Source of the DNA: Bacillota bacterium
GTDB lineage: Bacteria > Bacillota > Clostridia > Peptostreptococcales > Thermotaleaceae
Assembly (NCBI GenBank): GCA_023623095.1
Contig: JAMNXX010000254.1
Span: forward strand, 1-11,900
Direction: 5' to 3'
Length of the DNA stretch: 11,900 nt
Shown piece by piece: positions 1 through 6,787 of the stretch. Below the pieces are notes generated by a model that had not been told where the DNA came from, searched no databases, and worked only from the letters and a program-made list of their open reading frames with translations. Position numbers and translations under genes: made by a program. Position 1 is the stretch's first letter, and each line of letters begins with the position of its first letter.

Positions 1-24
1 ACTGAGCCTCGAGAAATTTACAAA

Positions 25-59
25 TTCAACCCCGTTCTCAAAGAACGGATCCAGTTGAA
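25..59 (-). other. Hairpin just downstream of dnaX
   Basis: A perfect 7-bp inverted repeat (32-38 with 42-48, 3-nt loop) lies within a second inverted repeat of 6 bp (25-30 with 54-59). Read on the minus strand it begins 10 bases after the dnaX stop codon. No T-run follows it on that strand, so it is not a classical intrinsic terminator. It is more likely an intercistronic RNA structure ahead of the next gene, which in many Firmicutes would be the ybaB/ebfC-recR pair, but that gene is outside the window. No coding sequence is visible in positions 1-68. Confidence 0.4.
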
Positions 60-68
60 AATCGATTC

Positions 69-1790
69 TCATTCATCAATAATCTCTACGATCTCTTCTC
101 CAAATAAGTTAATGATCTTTTGGACTTCTTCCTCTTCTTTTTCTTTCTCCGCACGTTCGTTATATGCAGCAGATGTCTGATCCTTCGCTGAGGAAAAGCT
201 CTGAACTTCTTCCTCCATCATGCATTTTAAATGAACCTTTTGTCCTGTAATCTCCTCGATGGCCGTTTCGATGATTTCTTTATAATTTTTTGTAATCATA
301 TCTTTATGAATTTCAAATCCTTTTCGAAAGGCGACAATCAGAAAACGGCCTTCTGCACCGACGGGTTTCCCTTCCATTAGCATCGCATGGGCAGAAATCC
401 TTTTCTTTTTCACTTCTTTTAAAATCTTTTCCCAATGATTGCGCACATAATCAAAGTCGATGCTTGAAGATGCCGGCTGCGTCTCTTCCTCCGCTTTTAA
501 CTCTTTTTGGGGTTCTATTTTTGATTCTGCTTCTACGGGTTCCGGTACTTTCTCTTGTTTTAGGGTTTGTTTGGATTTAGGCAGATTTTGTTTGTTTTCC
601 TCCGGTTTTTGAGGGAAAGCCGGTGCATTCCGGATCTGTTTTTCTAAATCTTCAATCCGTTCCAACAGCCCTTCTACAGACAATTTATCAAACTGGGGTC
701 GGATCAGCTTCAGCACGGCAATTTCTAAAAATATACGCGGTTGGGTCGCGTATTTGGCATCAGAAGCTGTTTGCGAAAGCATCGGGATAGCACGCATGAC
801 GTGATTTGGGCTTAATTTTTTTGCCTGCTCCCTGCAGCGCTCGATGCTTTCTTCAGAAAGGCGAACCAACCCCTCTGGGGCTTCCCCGATGATTTGGATC
901 AGCATCAGATTGCGATAATGCTGGATTAAGGATTGAAAAAGCTGCTGAATATCTTTTCCGGCTGCAATTAGTTCATGGAGCCATTCCATCATTTTTTTGG
1001 CATCTTTTTCGATGATATAATCGACAAGTCGAAAAATGGCATCCTCTCCTACAATGCCCAGCCGTTCCAGTACATTTGAATAAGTTAAGGTATCATCCTG
1101 AAAAGAGATGCATTGATCCAATATGCTCAGCGCATCCCGAACGGATCCGTCTGCATTCCGCGCAATGAGCCTCAATGCTTTTTCTTCTGCTGCAATATTC
1201 ATTTCGGAACAGATATACTGCAACCGCTGGATGATTTGGGGTTCTCTTACCCTCTTAAAATCAAAACGCTGACATCGAGAGATGATCGTAGCAGGAATTT
1301 TATGTGGTTCGGTGGTCGCAAAAATAAAAATGACAAAGCTCGGAGGCTCTTCCAGCGTCTTAAGCAGTGCATTAAAAGCTCCTGTAGAGAGCATATGGAC
1401 TTCATCAACAATATATACCTTGTATTTTCCTTTTGAAGGCGGATATTGTACGTTTTCTCTCAGCTCACGGATATCATCGACTCCGTTATTGGAAGCCGCA
1501 TCGATCTCGATCACATCCATGATGTTTTCCTGGTCAATTCCCCGGCATATTTCACAATCCCCGCAGGGATTCATATCCTGAGGGGAAATGCAATTGACCG
1601 CTTTTGCAAATATCTTTGCTGTAGAGGTTTTTCCCGTGCCTCTTGTTCCGCAAAATAAATAGGCATGTGCAATATTTTGATTTTTGATCTGATTTTTTAA
1701 TGTCCGAGTAATATGTTCCTGACCGATGACATCTTCAAATACGCTCGGCCTCCATTTTCTATATAAAGCAAGATAGGACAGAGGGATCAC
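69..1790 (-). CDS. dnaX: DNA polymerase III subunit gamma/tau
   Basis: This is the clamp-loader ATPase subunit that loads the sliding clamp and, in its tau form, tethers the polymerase core. Residues 1 to about 240 are the AAA+ module: Walker A at 48-55 (GTRGTGKT), a zinc knuckle of Cys67, Cys76, Cys79 and Cys82, DEVH Walker B at 129-132 and the SRC sensor/arginine-finger motif at 171-173. Domain III follows to about 375, then a charged Glu/Lys/Pro-rich linker (about 395-455) and a C-terminal domain consistent with full-length tau (573 aa; Bacillus tau is about 560). The coordinates use a GTG start at 1790, but the SD (GAAGG, 1794-1790) overlaps that GTG and is correctly spaced, 8 nt, from a CTG at 1781. 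That CTG gives the family-typical N-terminus MSYLALYRKWRP, so I think it is the real start. Identification is certain; the start is not. Confidence 0.97.
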   Translation of the reverse strand: MIPLSYLALYRKWRPSVFEDVIGQEHITRTLKNQIKNQNIAHAYLFCGTRGTGKTSTAKIFAKAVNCISPQDMNPCGDCEICRGIDQENIMDVIEIDAASNNGVDDIRELRENVQYPPSKGKYKVYIVDEVHMLSTGAFNALLKTLEEPPSFVIFIFATTEPHKIPATIISRCQRFDFKRVREPQIIQRLQYICSEMNIAAEEKALRLIARNADGSVRDALSILDQCISFQDDTLTYSNVLERLGIVGEDAIFRLVDYIIEKDAKKMMEWLHELIAAGKDIQQLFQSLIQHYRNLMLIQIIGEAPEGLVRLSEESIERCREQAKKLSPNHVMRAIPMLSQTASDAKYATQPRIFLEIAVLKLIRPQFDKLSVEGLLERIEDLEKQIRNAPAFPQKPEENKQNLPKSKQTLKQEKVPEPVEAESKIEPQKELKAEEETQPASSSIDFDYVRNHWEKILKEVKKKRISAHAMLMEGKPVGAEGRFLIVAFRKGFEIHKDMITKNYKEIIETAIEEITGQKVHLKCMMEEEVQSFSSAKDQTSAAYNERAEKEKEEEEVQKIINLFGEEIVEIIDE

Positions 1791-1797
1791 CTTCTTC
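1779..1797 (-). promoter_or_regulatory. dnaX ribosome binding site pointing to a CTG start
   Basis: On the minus strand the purine run AAGAAGGTGATC (1796-1785) closely complements the 3' end of 16S rRNA. Its GAAGG core is 8 nt from CTG (1781-1779) but overlaps the in-frame GTG at 1790-1788, which therefore has no well-spaced SD of its own. A 6-bp hairpin with a 4-nt loop (1800-1805 with 1810-1815) sits immediately upstream and could affect access to the site. Confidence 0.6.
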
Positions 1798-1870
1798 TTG
1801 CAGAATCATTTCTGCGAATTCTTGAAAATATAAGTTTCTTTCTGTTCAGTATGCCTCCCTTCTCATACAA

Positions 1871-1899
1871 ATTATACTATAATTCCTGCACGATGAAAA
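1871..1899 (-). promoter_or_regulatory. Probable sigma-A promoter of dnaX
   Basis: On the minus strand a perfect -10 box TATAAT (1876-1871) is preceded, after exactly 17 nt, by a weak -35 TTTTCA (1899-1894). Transcription would begin near 1864, giving a leader of about 75-80 nt. The -35 box lies in the T-rich tail of the SRP RNA terminator, so the two units are packed with no spare DNA between them. Confidence 0.65.
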
Positions 1900-1930
1900 T
1901 CAAAAAGCATGTGAAAGGATTTCACATGCT
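1899..1930 (-). terminator. Intrinsic terminator of the tRNA-Ser / SRP RNA unit
   Basis: On the minus strand a perfect 11-bp stem (1930-1920 with 1916-1906) closes a 3-nt loop and is followed by TTTTTGATTTT. This is a textbook Rho-independent terminator, placed 27 nt after the end of the SRP RNA. Confidence 0.88.
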
Positions 1931-1956
1931 GATATATTGCGCTGTTATTATGTAAA

Positions 1957-2223
1957 GCTGTGCACCTATCGTTGACAGGTTGTTATGAACGGAACCTGTA
2001 CAGTTAACTCAGACCAGGTGCCCCTGCGGCACACGAGAGTGCTTACTTACCGCTGCTTCCTTCCGGACCTGACGGGGTTCATAAGTTCCCATTGCGCAGG
2101 ACCCAATCCTCCTCGCCACTTATACAGGGCAAACTCCACAACAACATGCCGCCGATAGGAATTCGACCCTGCTATAGCGGATTGCAGGTTACAGGGCACC
2201 GCTACCTCCCCATCTAGCACAGC
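1957..2223 (-). ncRNA. ffs: Signal recognition particle RNA (large type)
   Basis: This is the RNA core of the signal recognition particle, which with Ffh targets nascent membrane and secreted proteins to the translocon. On the minus strand the conserved Ffh-binding domain with its GGAA tetraloop lies at 2073-2052 (core GTCAGGTCCGGAAGGAAGCAG). The 5' part (about 2223-2100), beginning GTGCTAGATGGGGAGGTAGC, is the Alu domain seen in the long (about 270-nt) SRP RNAs of Bacillus and Clostridia and absent from the short 4.5S type. The ends were set by the terminal pairing of GCTGTGC (2223-2217) with GCACAGC (1963-1957), giving about 267 nt; true ends may differ by a few bases. It starts 21 nt after the tRNA-Ser CCA end with no convincing promoter of its own, so co-transcription and processing are likely. 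Confidence 0.96.
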
Positions 2224-2244
2224 AAACTTTATAAACTTTTAAAA

Positions 2245-2333
2245 TGGCGGAGAGAGCGGGACTCGAACCCGCGGGGCCTTTCGGCCTTACACGCTTTCCA
2301 GGCGTGCCCCTTAGCCAACTCGGTCATCTCTCC
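2245..2333 (-). tRNA. tRNA-Ser (anticodon GGA)
   Basis: This is a class II tRNA of 89 nt with encoded CCA. On the minus strand the acceptor stem pairs GGAGAGA with TCTCTCC, followed by discriminator G and CCA (2247-2245). The anticodon arm is CACGC-CTGGAAA-GCGTG, giving anticodon GGA, which reads UCC and UCU. A long variable arm (AAGGCCGAAAGGCC) identifies a serine tRNA, and the T loop carries GGTTCGAGTCC. It is probably the first element of a transcript that continues into the SRP RNA. Confidence 0.97.
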
Positions 2334-2353
2334 AAAAAGACTGAACACATATT

Positions 2354-2382
2354 AATATAACATATGCAGCATCCTTTTTCAA
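2354..2382 (-). promoter_or_regulatory. Promoter for tRNA-Ser and SRP RNA
   Basis: On the minus strand -35 TTGAAA (2382-2377) and -10 TATATT (2359-2354) are separated by exactly 17 nt. The predicted transcription start falls about 12-15 nt before the mature tRNA 5' end. No terminator lies between the tRNA and the SRP RNA, so this is the likely promoter for both. Confidence 0.7.
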
Positions 2383-2452
2383 GTGTTTCCGACATTCATT
2401 TTTTGGATTTTTGTCCAAGCCTTTTCAGTTTCATGACCGGTTCAAAAATACT

Positions 2453-3007
2453 TTATCCCTTTTTGCCCAACGCTGCTCGATATATCGGAATATATGTCAA
2501 TATCCCATTGATCCTCTTGCTCTCCATCAAAGATATCCTGCATACATGAATTTCTCTCGGCTCTATTTTCGCCTTTTTTGTAATTCTCTCCGGATCATCT
2601 TCCAATTGTACTTCTCTTCCAATCGTAATATGCGGCCGAAAAGCTTTCTTTTCCCGTTCAAATCCTTGTTTTTCAAGATTGCTTTCAAGGTCGGAAGCAA
2701 GTGCTTTCAATGGTTCGATTCCTTTCCCGATCCCAATCCAAAGGATTTTCCCCCTTCTGCTCGGAAATTGCCCCCATTCCCCGAGCTCCATCGAAAAAGG
2801 AGCTGCCGCAGCCGCTGTCGCTTCCAATGCTTTTTTTATCTGCATGATTTGATTGAGACCGATTTCTCCCAAAAATCGCAGCGTCAGATGCAGATTTTCT
2901 TTTCGTGTAAAATTCCCCCGGATGCGGCAGGATTGGAGGATTCGCTGTTTTTGATGAATATATTCTATGATCCCATCTTCCAGTTCAATTGCAATAAATA
3001 ATCTCAT
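2453..3007 (-). CDS. thpR: RNA 2',3'-cyclic phosphodiesterase (2H family)
   Basis: This 184-residue protein has the size and layout of the ThpR/LigT group of 2H phosphoesterases, which open 2',3'-cyclic phosphate ends of RNA. The two signature HxT motifs are present: His40-Leu-Thr42 in ENLHLTLRFLG and His126-Ile-Thr128 in RPHITIGR. The N-terminus MRLFIAIEL is typical of the family. The ATG at 3007 follows an SD (AGGTGAT) that overlaps the stop codon of the upstream larA-like gene; only 4 bases separate the two reading frames, so translation is probably coupled. A functional link to malate metabolism is not obvious, and the gene may simply ride in the operon. I see no clear terminator between its stop and the tRNA promoter. 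Confidence 0.92.
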   Translation of the reverse strand: MRLFIAIELEDGIIEYIHQKQRILQSCRIRGNFTRKENLHLTLRFLGEIGLNQIMQIKKALEATAAAAAPFSMELGEWGQFPSRRGKILWIGIGKGIEPLKALASDLESNLEKQGFEREKKAFRPHITIGREVQLEDDPERITKKAKIEPREIHVCRISLMESKRINGILTYIPIYRAALGKKG

Positions 3008-3011
3008 CTCA

Positions 3012-4265
3012 TCACCTTTTTCGCAAAAGAGGCAGTGTAGAACCTCCCACCGGCATCACCAAAATTTTTGCATCCGCTCCTAATTCTCGAAGCGCTGTAT
3101 CCACTGCGTTCTGAACGGTGTCAAAAGGCTCAAGATGGATGCGGCGAACCAGATCTTCTTCCAAATCAGAGACTAAAAATATCCTCGCTTGCTCTAAAAC
3201 CATTGCAATCGCCGCTGCTTTATGTCCACCCAATTTGAAATTAACTTTGATCTCCTCGATCATTTCCCGCGGCATTTTTTGAAGCATCCATTCTTCAAAA
3301 CGGGATTCTCCAAACATCTCTTTTGCCGAAGCAACCAAAACAATAATGCCGCCATCCCTTACAGCATGTTTCGCATTGTCTAAAGATTTTTGAGACTGAT
3401 ATAAGTTGATGTCTTTTGGAAATCCACCGGGAGATACGACGACGATATCCGCAAGCTCCTCAATCGGCACCGCATACATTTCATCGAGGAATTTGCATCC
3501 TTCCCTGTGCGCATCGATATAATGTCCTGCTACTGCTTTCACGATTTCTTTCTTTTCGTTTAGTACCACATTGACGATAAAATCGATTTTAATAAATTCT
3601 CCAACTTGATCAATATCCCTTCGAACCGGATTGTCTTCTAAGCTTCCGGCTTTCGCACCCGCCTTGACCATATTGGAGTGATTGGCCTGAATCGCTTCGC
3701 GGCTGGAAACTCCCGGCATGATCGCCTTTGCTCCTCCGCTATATCCCGCAAAATAATGGTATTCGATATTTCCCAGGCAAATGATCCGATCCGCTTCTAC
3801 CACCGGCTTGAAAATATCGACAGGGGTGCCGTTTTCACAGACGCCTAAGTTTACACAGGAATTCATATCGCTATCCATAATTTTTACTTTGCTGTGATAA
3901 ACTGTATCTCCTACAAGATATCGCTTTTCTTCTTCCGTATGTTTTCGGTGGCTCCCTAATGCCAAGACGATCAGGATATCTTCCTCCCGGACCCCGGCTG
4001 CCCGAAGTTCATCCAGAACGGGAGGCAGCACGATATGACTGGGCATGGGACGAGTGATATCGCTCGTAATAATGACAACTTTTTCACCCGGTTTGACAAT
4101 CTCCGATAAACGTGCTGTACCGATGGGGTTTTTCAGCGCATAAAGCACTTCCTCCACCCCTGTTCGCACATAGGTCATATCATTTGGGAGGAGCTCCCCC
4201 ATAAAGTTTTTATCTGGAATTTCAAAAGTGACTGATCCTTTTCCATATCCTAATTCACATTTCAT
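3012..4265 (-). CDS. LarA-family nickel-pincer hydroxyacid racemase
   Basis: This 417-residue protein belongs to the lactate racemase (LarA) family, whose members use a nickel pincer nucleotide to racemise or epimerise 2-hydroxyacids by hydride transfer. Motifs matching the family active site are visible: SDITRP (Asp69, Arg72), ALGSHR (His106), EYHYFAGYSGGAKAIMPG (His170 and Lys180, the latter the expected cofactor-attachment lysine) and NH at His196. Its ATG overlaps the stop of the malic enzyme gene by 4 bases (ATGA), so the two are translationally coupled. Characterised LarA homologues include lactate, malate, hydroxyglutarate and phenyllactate racemases and a gluconate epimerase. The neighbour makes malate racemase the most attractive guess here, but that is inference. 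The cofactor genes larB, larC and larE are not in the window and must lie elsewhere if the enzyme is active. Confidence 0.9.
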   Translation of the reverse strand: MKCELGYGKGSVTFEIPDKNFMGELLPNDMTYVRTGVEEVLYALKNPIGTARLSEIVKPGEKVVIITSDITRPMPSHIVLPPVLDELRAAGVREEDILIVLALGSHRKHTEEEKRYLVGDTVYHSKVKIMDSDMNSCVNLGVCENGTPVDIFKPVVEADRIICLGNIEYHYFAGYSGGAKAIMPGVSSREAIQANHSNMVKAGAKAGSLEDNPVRRDIDQVGEFIKIDFIVNVVLNEKKEIVKAVAGHYIDAHREGCKFLDEMYAVPIEELADIVVVSPGGFPKDINLYQSQKSLDNAKHAVRDGGIIVLVASAKEMFGESRFEEWMLQKMPREMIEEIKVNFKLGGHKAAAIAMVLEQARIFLVSDLEEDLVRRIHLEPFDTVQNAVDTALRELGADAKILVMPVGGSTLPLLRKR

Positions 4266-5434
4266 ATTCTCGCAACTCCTGTCTTTTTAGCTGCTTCACA
4301 TACCGCCTTTGCTACCGCTCCGCCTACTCTCGGATCGAATGCAGCCGGAATAATATATTCTTCCGTCAGTTCTTCATCGCTAATTAAAGACGCAATCGCA
4401 TATGCTGCGGCTACTTTCATCTCTTCATTGATTTCGGAAGCCCGCGCATCCAGGGCTCCCCTGAAGATGCCCGGAAAGGCCAAAACATTGTTGATCTGGT
4501 TGGCATAATCCGATCTTCCTGTCCCGATGACACGAGCACCTGCTCTCTTTGCAACATCGGGCAGTATTTCCGGATCCGGATTGGCCATTGCAAATATGAT
4601 CGCATCTTCTGCCATCGTCCGCACCATCTCTTCCTTCAATACGTCCGCAGCGGATACCCCGATGAAAATATCGGCTCCTTTTATCGCTTCAGCAAGTCCC
4701 CCATGAATCCGGTTTTCATTTGTGAGCTGGGCAATTTCATCTTTCAGCCAGCTGCCCCTTTTGATATCTCTCGATAAAATTCCCTTGCTGTCGCAGACGA
4801 TGATATCTTTCGCCCCCAGGTTGAGAAGCATCCTCGTGATCGCTACGCCTGCCGCACCTGCTCCGTTGATAACGACCTTCGTGTTCTCTATTTTTTTGCC
4901 CACAATCTTTAGGGCATTGATCAAACCTGCTGAAACAACGACAGCCGTTCCATGTTGATCATCGTGAAAGACCGGAATGGACAATTCTTTTTTTAATCGG
5001 TTTTCGATTTCAACGCACCGAGGTGCAGAAATATCTTCTAAGTTGATCCCTCCAAAATTGGGCTCTAAGAATTTGACCGTCTGAACGATCTCGTCTATGT
5101 CTTTTGTATTCAGGCAAACCGGAAACGCATCTACATTTCCGAACTCTTTAAAAAGGACTGCTTTTCCTTCCATCACAGGAAGCGCTGCTTCCGGACCAAT
5201 ATCTCCTAATCCTAATACGGCCGTTCCATCTGTAACAATTGCCACAAGATTTCCTTTCGCAGTATATTTATAAACATCTTCTTTGTTTTGATGGATTTTC
5301 TTACACGGTTCTGCTACTCCCGGTGTATAAGCAATCGAAAGATCTTCTTTCGTTTTTACCAAAACTTTGCTTGTCACTTCTATTTTTCCCTGTTTTTCTT
5401 CGTGTAGTACAAGCGCTTTTTCTTTGATATTCAT
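4262..5434 (-). CDS. Malic enzyme (malate dehydrogenase, decarboxylating)
   Basis: The product oxidatively decarboxylates L-malate to pyruvate and CO2 with reduction of NAD(P). It is of the short bacterial type (390 aa from this start). Visible motifs are [10 protein letters not shown] with catalytic Tyr36, MEGKAVLFK with Lys91, [10 protein letters not shown] (Glu133-Asp134) and FHDDQHGT (Asp159) for the divalent metal, and a Rossmann GAGAAG at 191-196 followed by Asp215 at the end of the next strand, which leans towards NAD rather than NADP. I chose the ATG at 5434 because AGGAG ends 8 nt before it; an upstream GTG at 5443 overlaps that SD. It is the first gene of the malic enzyme / LarA-like / thpR unit. 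Confidence 0.95.
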   Translation of the reverse strand: MNIKEKALVLHEEKQGKIEVTSKVLVKTKEDLSIAYTPGVAEPCKKIHQNKEDVYKYTAKGNLVAIVTDGTAVLGLGDIGPEAALPVMEGKAVLFKEFGNVDAFPVCLNTKDIDEIVQTVKFLEPNFGGINLEDISAPRCVEIENRLKKELSIPVFHDDQHGTAVVVSAGLINALKIVGKKIENTKVVINGAGAAGVAITRMLLNLGAKDIIVCDSKGILSRDIKRGSWLKDEIAQLTNENRIHGGLAEAIKGADIFIGVSAADVLKEEMVRTMAEDAIIFAMANPDPEILPDVAKRAGARVIGTGRSDYANQINNVLAFPGIFRGALDARASEINEEMKVAAAYAIASLISDEELTEEYIIPAAFDPRVGGAVAKAVCEAAKKTGVARI

Positions 5435-5636
5435 GAGATTCACTCCTATTCTTTCATTTTTTCGCTTGATTTTGCAGTTATGTTCTATTCAATTCGATAT
5501 CTTTTGCTTTTTTCCTTTCTGATTTTATCATTCCCCAAAGAAGGCTTCTGCCTTCCAGTGTGTATTCACAGGAACTTCCCGCTTCTTAAGGAAAGCGAAG
5601 GTAAGAAGCACTTCAAAAGAAAAATAGAATGAAATG
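5435..5636 (-). promoter_or_regulatory. Leader and possible promoter region of the malic enzyme operon
   Basis: This 202-base gap holds no gene. On the minus strand it contains an extended -10-like TGATAAAAT (5530-5522) without a good -35, about 80 bases ahead of the malic enzyme ATG. Upstream are two inverted repeats: 8 bp (5581-5588 with 5602-5609, 13-nt loop) and 6 bp (5540-5545 with 5550-5555, 4-nt loop, then TTT). They could be operator or leader structures. I recognise no known riboswitch. Confidence 0.35.
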
Positions 5637-5656
5637 AAACCGGCATTTGCCGGTTT
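5637..5656 (-). terminator. Hairpin terminator at the end of the lacI / DHOD-like unit
   Basis: A perfect 8-bp GC-rich stem (5637-5644 with 5649-5656, 4-nt loop) directly abuts the stop codon of the DHOD-like gene. On the minus strand it is followed by TTTCATTTCATTC, a broken T-tract. On the plus strand the tail is a better TTTTT, but no plus-strand gene ends here. Minus-strand termination is the sensible reading. Confidence 0.7.
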
Positions 5657-6772
5657 TTATTCTTTCCAAATCATTTTAAATATATCAGGCCATCGATTGG
5701 CACATAAACCGCAACCTGTGCATTTTTCCGGGTCAACTTTTAAACGGTTTTCATTTCGATAAATCGCACCATAAACACATGAACTTTCATATTCTTTTCC
5801 ACCGGTATCATTCTCATCATCTGCTACATCTGCAATATAAGGCTCGACCTTCATTTCTTCAAAAGATTTTAAAGAATCTAACGCTTTTCCGCGGATCTGT
5901 TCAAAGCTCTCATAATGATGATCTTTCATCCATTTTTCTAAATCTTGTATCAGCTTCCTGATATGGCCATAACCGTTTAAAATAGCAGAAGTACAAATTT
6001 GTACGGTATTTGCTCCCAACATCATATATTCCAAAACATGATAATACGTATCAATCCCGCCAATGCCGCAGATGGGTAAATTTGTCGCTTGTGCAACCGT
6101 AGCTGTAAAAGCGAGGCTGATCGGTCGGATTGCAGGCCCGGAATATCCTCCATACGTAGGGAGCAACGTTTTCCCTTTTTCAATATCTACCCCCAGGATA
6201 GACCGTATTGTATTAATGCCGCTAATCGCAGCAGCACCTGCTTTTTCTGCAGCTTTTGCAAGTTTTGCGACGTTATTGACACTTGGAGAAAGCTTTACCA
6301 TCACAGGAATTTCAACCGCTTTCACAACCTCATCAACAAATTCATAAACTTTTTCGGGTTCTGAGGCCAGCACTTCTATCCCATCGCCGTAGGGAGTAGA
6401 AAGGCATAGCTCCACCGCATCTGCTCCGAATTTTTCCACCCTCTTTGCAATATAGGCCATCTCTGAAGCAGAATAGGCTACAATATTTGCGATCACCGTT
6501 CCTCCACAATCTTTTGCCTGTTCAATCTCATATTCCCAATCTTCTAAAGCATATTCGCTGAAAAAATATATATTCTGCATACCAAATTCATTGCTTGCCA
6601 AGCATGGTTTTACGCTGCGCCGTATTTCGCTGGTAATCGTTTCCGTGATAACCGCTCCAGCACCTGCTTCAATCGCCTTTTTCATCGCTTCCCCGTTTCG
6701 GGTCAAAGGACTTGAAGCAACCATGATTGGGTTTTTTAATTGCAAGCCCATAAAATTCACTGACAGATCCAA
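5657..6772 (-). CDS. DHOD/PreA-like FMN flavoprotein with degenerate C-terminal Fe-S motif
   Basis: This 371-residue protein is a TIM-barrel flavoprotein of the dihydroorotate dehydrogenase / dihydropyrimidine dehydrogenase (PreA) superfamily. Residues 1 to about 290 form the barrel, with family landmarks VASSPLT near 18-24, MVKLSP, SGINTI and the phosphate-binding GIGGI. The catalytic loop reads ELCLSTPYG (121-129) where the family usually has N-x-S-C-P-N: Asn becomes Cys123, the catalytic Cys/Ser becomes Thr126, and the following Asn becomes Tyr128. The C-terminus has a ferredoxin-like CTGCGLC (Cys351, 354, 357), but the expected fourth Cys is Trp361. A substrate other than dihydroorotate is likely. 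The start is TTG at 6772, 6 nt after a strong GGGAGGGG; the gene begins 15 bases after the lacI-type regulator and shares its transcript. Confidence 0.82.
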   Translation of the reverse strand: MDLSVNFMGLQLKNPIMVASSPLTRNGEAMKKAIEAGAGAVITETITSEIRRSVKPCLASNEFGMQNIYFFSEYALEDWEYEIEQAKDCGGTVIANIVAYSASEMAYIAKRVEKFGADAVELCLSTPYGDGIEVLASEPEKVYEFVDEVVKAVEIPVMVKLSPSVNNVAKLAKAAEKAGAAAISGINTIRSILGVDIEKGKTLLPTYGGYSGPAIRPISLAFTATVAQATNLPICGIGGIDTYYHVLEYMMLGANTVQICTSAILNGYGHIRKLIQDLEKWMKDHHYESFEQIRGKALDSLKSFEEMKVEPYIADVADDENDTGGKEYESSCVYGAIYRNENRLKVDPEKCTGCGLCANRWPDIFKMIWKE

Positions 6773-6787
6773 CCGTTTCCCCTCCCT

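Noticed and set aside
816..822. A run of seven A on the dnaX sense strand (GCA AAA AAA TTA) as a possible frameshift site for making gamma
   Set aside because: It lies near codon 325, inside domain III, and would truncate the protein before that domain is complete. There is no obvious stimulatory stem-loop, and a bare A7 is not enough evidence.
1788..1850. Short leader frame upstream of dnaX starting at CTG (1849-1847) after GGGAGG and ending over the dnaX GTG
   Set aside because: It encodes only 20 basic residues, would also need a CTG start, and has no attenuator-like codon pattern. The GGGAGG is near the predicted transcript start.
2383..2452. Possible terminator after thpR
   Set aside because: Only a 5-bp TTGGA/TCCAA pairing is visible on the minus strand, without a convincing stem and T-run.
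2411..3001. A 196-codon plus-strand open frame opposite thpR
   Set aside because: It is antisense to a gene with both HxT motifs and a good SD. Its translation is rich in Phe/Ser/Pro/Cys, with no recognisable domain.
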